Shown piece by piece: positions 1 to 10,254 of a stretch of 64,000 bases of DNA. This DNA is from Endomychus coccineus. Lineage: Eukaryota > Arthropoda > Insecta > Coleoptera > Endomychidae. A model generated the notes under the pieces. The model was not told the DNA's origin, did no database searches, and saw only the letters and a program-made list of their open reading frames with translations. Made by a program: the position numbers and the translations under genes. How positions within the stretch are numbered: position 1 is the stretch's first letter; each line of letters starts with the position of its first letter. The DNA lies in assembly GCA_958510875.1 (NCBI GenBank), contig OY294072.1:806001-870000 (forward strand), written 5' to 3'.

Positions 1-276
1 CTCCTCGAGGCATTTGTCAAAATGTTTCCGTTCGTAGCTTATTACATAGGACGTTTGGCCTTCATGCAATTGTGTTTTTAGATAATTTAATCCTTCTAAT
101 TTCGATAGGCCAAGTGAAAATCCCGGAGCCTCAAGCGCTAAAGACATCTGAGTGTTTAAAATTTCGTATAAAATTGCGAAATTTGGCATTCTTAGAAACG
201 TCAAATTAATTAATCTGACACAAGAGTTGGGGATATTTTTATTCAAATCGATATAATACCAATTTTTGTCATCCAT
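1..276 (-). other. Minus-strand ORF, unit 1 (partial, coding doubtful)
   Basis: The N-terminal part of the array's minus-strand ORF, with ATG at 276 (MDDKNWYYID start). It leaves the window on the left. See the unit 3 copy for the discussion. Confidence 0.35.
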
Positions 277-860
277 ATTGCAAGATTTTCTCGGAAATTT
301 TCCAAAATCAAAAACTAGGGCCTCTACGTTCAATTAAAATTCACCATTCGAAAGATCGTCATCGATAATGTTAAAGTGGCACCAAACTAATTCCAAGACG
401 TAACCCAAAAATGCCGCTAAGTAGCTTAAAATAAATCATAAAGATTTGACGTGTTTTGACGGTAACCTATGTAAGGATTAAGTGATAACTCACGAAGAGA
501 ACTGATTTTGGAGGTGTATTTATAATGAAATGATGCGAAAGCAATGCGAAAAGTATTATACAACTTCTATACTGCCTATGAATGTCCAAAATGGTCCATG
601 GACGAAGATATTCTTCCTAGGGGTACAAGTACATTTCTACATCCTTGGAAGCTTTGGGGCACGAAATAGCATATATATCGACTGTAGAATCTTTTCAATA
701 AGCTATGCAACAAATCTATGGTCTTATTTCACCAAAATCTAACCTTATTCATAGTCTGGGAGTTATATGTAGTAAACAACATGTCTCTAACTAAAAGTTA
801 ACAAAACTACATAAATAAGATATGAACGTGGGGCCCCATCTATTAAAAAACGTTCTAGAG

Positions 861-1678
861 GTATGTCTGAACAATGTGTAACAATAAGACTTTCCATATT
901 TTATTTTAGAAATAGATAAATTGAGAATATCAATTATGGTGCCTACATACATATTCTTGCAACAAACTAAAGTACATAGGGATTTTGAAAGAATAACAAA
1001 ACGATTAAGAAAGGTATGTACATCATCTACGATATTAGTACAACTGATTTACTAAGGTACATAACAAGATATGTGTCATATTCTACAGTAAGCATAGCAT
1101 CTTCCAGTAGCAGCACGATCATTGGATTCACTCAGAATTACTTCAAATTCACAGTACAAGCCTTTCAAAGTACTCGAGTAATGTCACTATAGATACAATA
1201 AAGATATTTTCATATACATGTGTATGGTGTATTATGTTTTAGGATCTAAATTGTCATTTTACATTTTCAACGTAGATACAACGTTATGATAGATACATAT
1301 AATAGCATCTTTCAAGAATTCAATGCTAAATATGGATAAATTATATGGAATAAGGAAAGGAAAAGATGTATACAAGAGTGTGTCATATGTTTTTGGAAAG
1401 GAAGGAATTCTTAATGTTCAATTCACTCATTTCATAGGTACATATGACAGTTGGTGGAAAAATTTCACCATAACCAATTGTATGGATGTTATATGCATGA
1501 AAATGATTATGAAAGTGTCGAACAATTAATTTGCTACCACAAGGTATACTTTCAACAAAGTATACATCATTTTATGGATATTTTGATACATTAAGAGACG
1601 AAGGCATCCAAAGGATGAATCGTACAGTTTCAATACTTCAAATTGAACTTTGCTTATGCATATGTAACAAGAATCAAG
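861..1678 (+). other. Conserved splice-site block, unit 1
   Basis: A candidate spliced segment on the plus strand. Donor CTAGAG|GTATGT is at 861 and acceptor TATTTTAG ends at 909, giving a 49-nt intron. A 104-nt exon follows (910-1013), then donor AAAG|GTATGT at 1014 and acceptor TTTTAG ending at 1242, then an exon of 436 nt to a third donor, TCAAG|GTAAGG, at 1679. Intron 2 holds AATAAA (about 1198), which could be an alternative poly(A) signal. The same sites occur in the diverged units, but exon B is 104, 82 and 99 nt in units 1, 3 and 4, so no reading frame is kept. This suggests a non-coding spliced RNA or a gene remnant. Short ORFs at 530-742 and 1323-1529 lie here but are not kept in the diverged units. 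Confidence 0.5.
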
Positions 1679-1935
1679 GTAAGGGGAAAACTTAATAATA
1701 AATTTTGTATAACATAACTCCCTCTGAGACTATGTAGCATCCAAAATAGAGATGTTCAAACTTGATTGAGAGATGTACAAACAAAACACAATTGCATTTA
1801 GCAAGTTACTAATAGGAATAAATTCTGTATCTTTGTATTTATAACAAAAAGGGTAGATCGTACAGTTTTAATACTGGGAATTTGTTTTTACAATGGTTCT
1901 ACTACCGATATGTTTGAGAAATCCATGCCCAAGAA

Positions 1936-2990
1936 ATGATAAAAAAATTAAGAGGCATTGTTTACAGAATGTGTCATTTAAAGAACATACTTAGTGTGCA
2001 GCAACTAAAAATTCTGTATCACTCTTTTGTCGAGAACATTCTTAGCTAGGGCATAATTGCTTGGGGAGCAATGGGCAAAGTATTACATGATAAATTAAAG
2101 AAAATGCAAAAAAAGATATTAAAAATAATCTACAATAAAACTAGAATGTTTTCAACTGATGAGCTGTTCAGAATTTCATATGTGCTCGACATTAAGCAAC
2201 TGTACGCTAAACAAATTTTATTACATCTTAAAAATAATGAAGCATTGAAAATACCATTGAACGTCAATTATAATACTAGATCTACCACATCTATTAACAT
2301 ACAAACCCCAAGATGTCATAAAACGATAATGCAAAGTACATTTACATATTTAGGGCCAAGACTTTGGAATCAACCACCAGCAGAGTTAAAAAATGTCAAC
2401 GGACCTACTAAGGCCTTTAAAAATAAAATAAAAAAACATCTTACAGAAAGGAAGAGAGTACTTCAAGAATTTCATTTAGATAAATACCGTTTTACATTAT
2501 ATTAATTCTGCTTAACAGTTTTGCTAGAATCCAATTATTATTGTTATTGGTGCTAGACTCTTTTACTTAATCATAACATATATGTTAAACTCTGTTTATA
2601 AGTTCCCTAAATTTTTACTTCAAATCACTAATAAACCACTCATTCCCTCACTTAATTCTTTTAAAAAATTTCGCATACGCTTTTTGAATTTTTGTTCTGA
2701 TCCTCAATAATTGGTCTATTTATTTACCTACTTATTTAATTATCTATGTATTTATATCTGGTTGTTACATTGCTAAATACTAATTAATGGTACTTATCCT
2801 AACTTTTTACAACTCTATTCCCATAAAACAAATTCCAATGAGAATTTACATGGGATTCCAATTTTTCTTTTATTTTACAAATGTCACATAAACTACTATA
2901 CTTAATGCAATTATTTCTCTTATTGTAAATTTATTGTATCTTACAATAAGGTAAAATAAAAATTATTCTTATTCTTATTCTATTCTTATA
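1936..2990 (+). pseudogene. LINE A 3' fragment, unit 1: reverse transcriptase C-terminus
   Basis: A 5'-truncated non-LTR retrotransposon of the Jockey/CR1-like assemblage. From 1936 the frame reads MIKKLRGIVYRM, then LKILYHSFVENILS, then an in-frame TAG at 2047 where the family normally has tyrosine (usual pattern S-Y-G-I-I-A-W-G), then GIIAWGAMGKVL and on to 2505. Family hallmarks are QKKILKIIYNK, the TRSTTSINIQTP region and FTYLGPRLWNQPP. A 3' UTR follows, ending in a TTATTC-repeat tail at about 2960-2990, as expected for a LINE 3' end. The palm domain with the catalytic aspartates is absent, so it cannot be active. The TAG is shared by every copy, so it predates amplification of the array. 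Confidence 0.85.
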
Positions 2991-3850
2991 TTCAACCAAG
3001 AAGGGGTGGAGGTTCTCCCTCGATTATTTGAAGTGTAGCTATTTGCTAGATACCACAGAAAATAGGGGGTATAGTTACAAATTTGCAAATAACATTGTTT
3101 GATTTCAAGGTGGGTTCAAGACATATGAAAATCCAATAACCCATTAAAGAGTTCACATTGTGTATAAACTATAACACTGTGAATAATCACCCTTATCCAC
3201 TAAGAATACTATTAAAATACTGAGGACCTTTCGACTAGCAGCATGCATCATCAGAGTTGGAAGCTCCTCTGTACTTTTAACAGTTCTTTTACGGGATAAG
3301 GTTGATTATTTCTTATTTATATTTGAATGTTATATCGAATTACGTTATGAGAAGTAAAAACCTTCCTACATACTGGTTCTATTTAGGTTCTTTCTTTACT
3401 GGGAAACTTTTCCAAATAATAAGTCACAACCAAAAGGGGGTGGGCTCATCTTCTTCGATTACTTAAATAGTAATGTATGTTACTAATATGAGATAAGAAA
3501 ATCATTGATTCAAGTATTATATAGGTAGGTACTTTTGAAGAAATAAGAGTTACCCTTCATTCAAATGATTAATTAAATTTCTATTTTCTTTGTATGAAGT
3601 TGAATGATTCAAAGACACCTTTCACTTTTGAAAAAGTTGATAGAGTTGCAAACGTTTCCAAATAATATATCACAACCAGGAGAGGCAGAGGTATTCTCCA
3701 TCGATTACTTAAATAGTAGGCTATATGTAACTTCAGAAAAGAGAGGAGTATAAGAATAAGAATACCTAAGAATATGTTTATTGAAACTAAAACTGGTATC
3801 ACGTGAATACAGGAAAATAGACACTTAAACGCCAAGAGGTTTGTATTGTG
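2991..3850. repeat. Region with dispersed copies of a 60-bp motif
   Basis: No gene. Three diverged copies of one motif of about 60 bp (G-rich run, then CTCC-TCGATTACTTAAATAGTA) sit at about 2994-3055, 3425-3486 and 3671-3733. A fourth copy lies at about 5447-5510 past the Penelope-like remnant. The minus-strand frame 3581-3835 is not kept in unit 7 and is probably chance. A hammerhead-like but incomplete core (CTGATGA ... GAAA on minus) lies at about 3225-3262. Confidence 0.55.
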
Positions 3851-4575
3851 CCGTATAATTTATTACAACAGTACAGTAGATAATTGAATATTATATATTA
3901 CGATTTATTAGTCAGATAATAAATATAATTGATATTTCGAGTGAGCAATATAACAATAATTAAGAAACGCTGAGACAACTCACAAATATGTGGGCGTTAT
4001 CAATGAGATAAATATAGACTTCATATTTGAATCTTTTAACATCATTATTAATTGATCTCAATGCTAACGGAAGTTTGTTAAAGACTTTTGATCCGTTGAA
4101 GGAAATACTATTTTGACATTTTCTTTTGGCGAATTTATTAATTTTGATTTCTTGTAAGCTGCTCTTGTGTGATAGGCTTGATCTATGCACTTAGTTTCCA
4201 CTTTTAGATGCATGTAGATTAGACATTGATATATGTAAAGTGTTCTAACTTTTAGCACATTCATTTGTTTGTATAAAATATCCGTAGAAAATCTTTTTGA
4301 TTTGTTTAATATTATTTTTAAGACGTAATTTTGTACAACATTAAGAGGTTCCATTGCATTTTTATATAGACCCCCCACGCTTCGATGCCATATTTCAATA
4401 AAGATTCCACCAGAGCTTTGTATATATTTTTAAGCATAAATTAGTTTTCTTACTTTGCTTGCTAAATGTTCTACTTGAATATTCCACCTAAGATTTTTGT
4501 CAATGATTATACCAAGATATTTAATAATATAATAAGATTCTTGACCCAGTATGAATTATATAAAAAATTCTCGGG
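3850..4575 (-). pseudogene. LINE B fragment, unit 1: second LINE in opposite orientation
   Basis: On the minus strand from about 4570, three frames together give a LINE reverse transcriptase thumb and C-terminus: IKYLGIIIDKNLRWNIQ, LASKVRKLIYA, ALVESLLKYGIEAWG, then VVQNYVLKIILNKSKRFSTD and SFNGSKVFNKLPLALRSIN. The frame breaks at a G6 run near 4370. In units 1 and 2 it also breaks at about 4155, where four bases (ttca) present in units 6, 8 and 9 are missing. It is a different family from LINE A, judged by residue differences in the same domain. Catalytic motifs are absent. The 3' boundary (about 3850) is approximate. Confidence 0.8.
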
Positions 4576-4610
4576 AATTAGGTCACATTAACACTCTGTT
4601 ATAAATGTTC

Positions 4611-4652
4611 GTCTTTACGTAGGTTTCGGTCTCACGACCATCATCAGAAGAC
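4611..4652 (-). ncRNA. Type-I minimal hammerhead ribozyme, unit 1
   Basis: Read on the minus strand from 4652 to 4611. Stem I 5' side is GUCUU, followed by the invariant core CUGAUGA. One unpaired U comes next, then stem II GGUC-GUGA-GACC and the invariant GAAA. Stem III has only two pairs (A-U and C-G) closing a CUAC loop. The cleavage triplet is GUA, and the stem I 3' side AAGAC pairs perfectly with GUCUU. All core nucleotides of the hammerhead fold are present. Very short stem III type-I hammerheads are known from terminal repeats of Penelope-like retroelements, and here a Penelope-like endonuclease remnant lies 39 bp away, in the opposite orientation. The bulged U at the base of stem II may lower activity. 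Confidence 0.8.
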
Positions 4653-4690
4653 TTATTTTGTTAAAAAGGGGGTTAACTAAAACTAATTAG

Positions 4691-5223
4691 CACATAAACA
4701 AAATCTATAATGGTTCTTCTTATAAAAATAACATAACAGGTAATACAGACAATTATATAACTTTACCATACATTCCGGAGACCTCAGAAAAAATTAAGAA
4801 ATGTTTGAAAAAGTACGATATAAATGTTGCGCATAAACCTACTAACTGTGTTGGGAAATATTTCTCAAATCTAAAACCTGTAATACCTAAAGATAAACAA
4901 ACCCACACAGTATATAAATTTAATTGTTTAGATTGTGATGGAACTTATACTGGAATCTCTAAACAATATTTACAAAAAGAATGTACGGCCATAAGTATAG
5001 CACAAGAAATAATAACTTAGAAAATTCCACCGCCCTTGCTAAGCACTGTTTTGATTATAACCATCAATTTGATTACAAAAATGTTAATATTTTAACTAAA
5101 GAAATCAATTTTTATAAAAGATCTATCCTGGAGATGATTCACATAAAAAGGGATTCAAATTCTGTAAATCATAGGAATGATATTCAGAGATTGAGTCAGA
5201 TTTATACTAACTTGATTAATTAA
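4691..5223 (+). pseudogene. Penelope-like element GIY-YIG endonuclease remnant, unit 1
   Basis: The frame opens after a TAG at 4688 (HINKIYNGSSY) and runs through LPYIPETSEKIKKCLKKYDI to THTVYKFNCLDCDGTYTGIS, the Penelope-type GIY-YIG core with its C-x2-C knuckle. At about 4976, in the A-run of 'caaaaagaatg', the frame must shift by one base. It then continues in the frame ending at 5223: MYGHKYS, STALAKHCFDYNHQFD and SVNHRNDIQRLSQIY. These match the order of conserved segments in Penelope-like endonucleases (reverse transcriptase followed by a GIY-YIG domain). The reverse transcriptase is absent. It is a 5'-truncated dead copy, and the same frameshift is in all four copies. Confidence 0.8.
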
Positions 5224-5581
5224 AACTCTTGCAAATTCCTACATACGTCTTTATAATGTTAAAAGTATATTTTAGGAAGAACGCTTAAAGTAAACTAAAT
5301 TCCAATGCAGGTCTAAAACCTTTTCAAGTACGTCATAAATCTACATCTGGGTCGAGTTATTACAAACAAATAGCTTCGAATTTCAGTTGCTTTAAGACCA
5401 TAGCAATATGCGTTTGTACATTATGAGAATATTACTTAACAGTGGTTTCTTGTTAAGGGGGTGGGGTCATCTCCTTCGATTACTTGAATAGTAATGTTGT
5501 TACTCCATAAAAGAAAGAGTTATAGTAGGATTAAAATTCAATAACGAAATACTCCCATTTACTCAGTTGTTCCTTGCATTT

Positions 5582-6351
5582 TATCTATGTAACCTACAAC
5601 TGTCAAGTTGACGTTTGTCCAAGTGACAACCTAAAGGTGCCCATACACCTCACATAAAGGTTACCACGCACTATCCGACTAAACCCTCGAAAAGGCGTTG
5701 CACATGAAAACAACTGTACGTCAGCGGGCCTTGCTCAGCGGGGCGTAGCCCGTAAAATCAACTAGTCAACTATAATACTGGCCGGTTTAAGTTGGTACGC
5801 AAGTTACTAGAAAAGTCACTAGGAATATGCGATTTTCGACCTTATCGACGGTCAACTTTGGACACGACAAGCTAAATGAAGCGAGCGCAGCGAGCTCGAA
5901 AAATGATTGAAACGTTAACTTTGAACCTTTTAAAAGGTCGCGATAGCCCCGAACCGGGTCGAAAACTGTTTTGAAATAGTTAATTTTCCGTAAATCGAAT
6001 GACGTTCACGTGAGGAGCGCGTAGCTGGCGAGTTAGAAAAGTGAAAACTTTCTGTACCTAATACGGCTGTACGACAACTTTTCGCGTTCCGTTTTCGCTC
6101 CATGTCGTGAGATTTTCATCGGGGCCGTTGCATAGGCACATTGTCAGGTCCCAAAATATCGTTTAAATAGGAAAATTTAATTAAAATAGAAACGAGTACT
6201 CTCAAGTCTCAGCTATGCACGTCTGACGTGCGAAGCACCAAAGGGAATTTTCTAGCTACTAAAATATACGCGAAGCGGGTAAAAGCTAGCGGCCCATAGC
6301 AGAAAAGACTTTATTACAACTGGCGCCGCTCGCACGGGACAAGAAACGGCC
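5582..6351. other. CpG-richer segment of the unit
   Basis: About 0.8 kb with far more CpG than the rest of the AT-rich unit, including AGCGAGCGCAGCGAGCTCG and TGGCGCCGCTCGCACGGG. No ORF of note on the plus strand; the minus-strand ORF abuts or overlaps its right end. Equivalent segments: 11,987-12,690, 15,985-16,663, 34,590-35,334, 38,045-38,564, 44,275-45,033, 52,315-53,061 and 58,687-59,455. It is kept in every unit, even the deleted ones. It could be a promoter-like or structural core of the repeat, but no TATA box or initiator stands out. Between 5224 and 5581 there is only the Penelope-like flank and one 60-bp-motif copy. Confidence 0.5.
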
Positions 6352-6681
6352 TCAAATTAACAAGACCGAGGTAAAATGTATAAACTCTAACTGAAGCGTA
6401 GCGATCTCCTCGAGGCATTTGTCAAAATGTTTCCGTTCGTAACTAATTACATAGGACATCTGGCCTTCATGCAATTGTGGTTTTATACAATTCGAACCTT
6501 CTAATTTCGATAGGCCAAGTGAAAATCCCGGAGCCTCAAGCGCTAAAGACATCTGAGTGTTTAAAATTTCGTATAAAATTGCTAAATTTGGCATTCTTAG
6601 AAACGTCAAATTAATTAATCTGACACAAGAGTTGGGGATATTTTTATTCAAATCGATATAATACCAATTTTTGTCATCCAT
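6352..6681 (-). other. Minus-strand ORF, unit 2 (truncated form)
   Basis: ATG at 6681. It is stopped after 109 codons because the TGG codon of the long form (in LLIWGRF) is TGA here. The same nonsense change is shared by units 5, 7, 8 and 9. Confidence 0.35.
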
Positions 6682-7265
6682 ATTGCAAGATTTTCTCGGA
6701 AATTTTCCAAAATCAAAAACTAGGGCCTCTACGTTCAATTAAAATTCACCATTCGAAAGATCGTCATCGATAATGTTAAAGTGGCACCAAACTAATTCCA
6801 AGACGTAACCCAAAAATGCCGCTAAGTAGCTTAAAATAAATCATAAAGATTTGACGTGTTTTGACGGTAACCTATGTAAGGATTAAGTGATAACTCACGA
6901 AGAGAACTGATTTTGGAGGTGTATTTATAATGAAATGATGCGAAAGCAATGCGAAAAGTATTATACAACTTCTATACTGCCTATGAATGTCCAAAATGGT
7001 CCATGGACGAAGATATTCTTCCTAGGGGTACAAATACATTTCTACATCCTTGGAAGCTTTGGGGCACGAAATAGCATATATATCGACTGTAGAATCTTTT
7101 CAATAAGCTATGCAACAAATCTATGGTCTTATTTCACCAAAATCTAACCTTATTCATAGTCTGGGAGTTATATGTAGTAAACAACATGTCTCTAACTAAA
7201 AGTTAACAAAACTACATAAATAAGATATGAACGTGGGGCCCCATCTATTAAAAAACGTTCTAGAG

Positions 7266-8083
7266 GTATGTCTGAACAATGTGTAACAAGAAGACTTTCC
7301 ATATTTTATTTTAGAAATAGATAAATTGAGAATATCAATTATGGTGCCTACATACATATTCTTGCAACAAACTAAAGTACATAGGGATTTTGAAAGAATA
7401 ACAAAACGATTAAGAAAGGTATGTACATCATCTACGATATTAGTACAACTGATTTACTAAGGTACATAACAAGATATGTGTCATATTCTACAGTAAGCAT
7501 AGCATCTTCCAGTAGCAGCACGATCATTGGATTCACTCAGAATTACTTCAAATTCACAGTACAAGCCTTTCAAAGTACTCGAGTAATGTCACTATAGATA
7601 CAATAAAGATATTTTCATATACATGTGTATGGTGTATTATGTTTTAGGATCTAAATTGTCATTTTACATTTTCAACGTAGATACAACGTTATGATAGATA
7701 CATATAATAGCATCTTTCAAGAATTCAATGCTAAATATGGATAAATTATATGGAATAAGGAAAGGAAAAGATGTATACAAGAGTGTTTCATATGTTTTTG
7801 GAAAGGAAGGAATTCTTAATGTTCAATTCACTCATTTCATAGGTACATATGACAGTTGGTGGAAAAATTTCACCATAACCAATTGTATGGATGTTATATG
7901 CATGAAAATGATTATGAAAGTGTCGAACAATTAATTTGCTACCACAAGGTATACTTTCAACAAAGTATACATCATTTTATGGATATTTTGATACATTAAG
8001 AGACGAAGGCATCCAAAGGATGAATCGTACAGTTTCAATACTTCAAATTGAACTTTGCTTATGCATATGTAACAAGAATCAAG
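7266..8083 (+). other. Conserved splice-site block, unit 2
   Basis: Same sites as unit 1 at +6405: introns 7266-7314 and 7419-7647, third donor at 8084. Confidence 0.5.
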
Positions 8084-8340
8084 GTAAGGGGAAAACTTAA
8101 TAATAAATTTTGTATAACATAACTCCCTCTGAGACTATGTAGCATCCAAAATAGAGATGTTCAAACTTGATTGAGAGATGTACAAACAAAACACAATTGC
8201 ATTTAGCAAGTTACTAATAGGAATAAATTCTGTATCTTTGTATTTATAACAAAAAGGGTAGATCGTACAGTTTTAATACTGGGAATTTGTTTTTACAATG
8301 GTTCTACTACCGATATGTTTGAGAAATCCATGCCCAAGAA

Positions 8341-9395
8341 ATGATAAAAAAATTAAGAGGCATTGTTTACAGAATGTGTCATTTAAAGAACATACTTAGT
8401 GTGCAGCAACTAAAAATTCTGTATCACTCTTTTGTCGAGAACATTCTTAGCTAGGGCATAATTGCTTGGGGAGCAATGGGCAAAGTATTACATGATAAAT
8501 TAAAGAAAATGCAAAAAAAGATATTAAAAATAATCTACAATAAAACTAGAATGTTTTCAACTGATGAGCTGTTCAGAATTTCATATGTGCTCGACATTAA
8601 GCAACTGTACGCTAAACAAATTTTATTACATCTTAAAAATAATGAAGCATTGAAAATACCATTGAACGTCAATTATAATACTAGATCTACCACATCTATT
8701 AACATACAAACCCCAAGATGTCATAAAACGATAATGCAAAGTACATTTACATATTTAGGGCCAAGACTTTGGAATCAACCACCAGCAGAGTTAAAAAATG
8801 TCAACGGACCTACTAAGGCCTTTAAAAATAAAATAAAAAAACATCTTACAGAAAGGAAGAGAGTACTTCAAGAATTTCATTTAGATAAATACCGTTTTAC
8901 ATTATATTAATTCTGCTTAACAGTTTTGCTAGAATCCAATTATTATTGTTATTGGTGCTAGACTCTTTTACTTAATCATAACATATATGTTAAACTCTGT
9001 TTATAAGTTCCCTAAATTTTTACTTCAAATCACTAATAAACCACTCATTCCCTCACTTAATTCTTTTAAAAAATTTCGCATACGCTTTTTGAATTTTTGT
9101 TCTGATCCTCAATAATTGGTCTATTTATTTACCTACTTATTTAATTATCTATGTATTTATATCTGGTTGTTACATTGCTAAATACTAATTAATGGTACTT
9201 ATCCTAACTTTTTACAACTCTATTCCCATAAAACAAATTCCAATGAGAATTTACATGGGATTCCAATTTTTCTTTTATTTTACAAATGTCACATAAACTA
9301 CTATACTTAATGCAATTATTTCTCTTATTGTAAATTTATTGTATCTTACAATAAGGTAAAATAAAAATTATTCTTATTCTTATTCTATTCTTATA
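8341..9395 (+). pseudogene. LINE A 3' fragment, unit 2
   Basis: Same translation as unit 1, with the TAG at 8452 and the open part 8476-8910. Tail TTATTC repeats end at 9395. Confidence 0.85.
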
Positions 9396-10254
9396 TTCAA
9401 CCAAGAAGGGGTGGAGGTTCTCCCTCGATTATTTGAAGTGTAGCTATTTGCTAGATACCACAGAAAATAGGGGGTATAGTTACAAATTTGCAAATAACAT
9501 TGTTTGATTTCAAGGTGGGTTCAAGACATATGAAAATCCAATAACCCATTAAAGAGTTCACATTGTGTATAAACTATAACACTGTGAATAATCACCCTTA
9601 TCCACTAAGAATACTATTAAAATACTGAGGACCTTTCGACTAGCAGCATGCATCATCAGAGTTGGAAGCTCCTCTGTACTTTTAACAGTTCTTTTACGGG
9701 ATAAGGTTGATTATTTCTTATTTATATTTGAATGTTATATCGAATTACGTTATGAGAAGTAAAAACCTTCCTACATACTGGTTCTATTTAGGTTCTTTCT
9801 TTACTGGGAAACTTTTCCAAATAATAAGTCACAACCAAAAGGGGGTGGGCTCATCTTCTTCGATTACTTAAATAGTAATGTATGTTACTAATATGAGATA
9901 AGAAAATCATTGATTCAAGTATTATATAGGTAGGTACTTTTGAAGAAATAAGAGTTACCCTTCATTCAAATGATTAATTAAATTTCTATTTTCTTTGTAT
10001 GAAGTTGAATGATTCAAAGACACCTTTCACTTTTGAAAAAGTTGATAGAGTTGCAAACGTTTCCAAATAATATATCACAACCAGGAGAGGCAGAGGTATT
10101 CTCCATCGATTACTTAAATAGTAGGCTATATGTAACTTCAGAAAAGAGAGGAGTATAAGAATAAGAATACCTAAGAATATGTTTATTGAAACTAAAACTG
10201 GTATCACGTGAATACAGGAAAATAGACACTTAAACGCCAAGAGGTTTGTATTGT

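Larger units (their letters stand above)
1..6405. repeat. Tandem composite unit 1 (full type)
   Basis: Unit 1 of the head-to-tail array, with boundaries set by the word CTCCTCGAGG at 1 and again at 6406. The phase is arbitrary. Contents in order: minus-strand ORF (1-276, running off the left edge), splice-site block (861-1678), LINE A fragment (1936-2990), 60-bp-motif region (2991-3850), LINE B fragment on minus (3850-4575), hammerhead on minus (4611-4652), Penelope-like endonuclease remnant (4691-5223), and a CpG-richer segment (5582-6351). It is nearly identical to unit 2; differences I noticed include 629/7034, 885/7290 and 1382/7787. The first 80 bases resemble unit 6 more than unit 2. 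Confidence 0.95.

Noticed and set aside
530..742. 70-codon plus-strand ORF repeated in most full-type units
   Set aside because: Not open in diverged units 3, 4 and 7; it overlaps the region upstream of the splice block and has no recognisable domain. Its repetition reflects recent array copying only.
3581..3835. 84-codon minus-strand ORF with a hydrophobic stretch
   Set aside because: It crosses two copies of the 60-bp motif, lacks a proper ATG context, and the equivalent region in unit 7 is not open.
6320..6345. TGGCGCC start resembling a lysine-tRNA primer-binding site of an LTR retroelement
   Set aside because: Only the first seven bases match. The following bases do not fit an 18-base tRNA complement, and there are no flanking LTRs or gag/pol frames.
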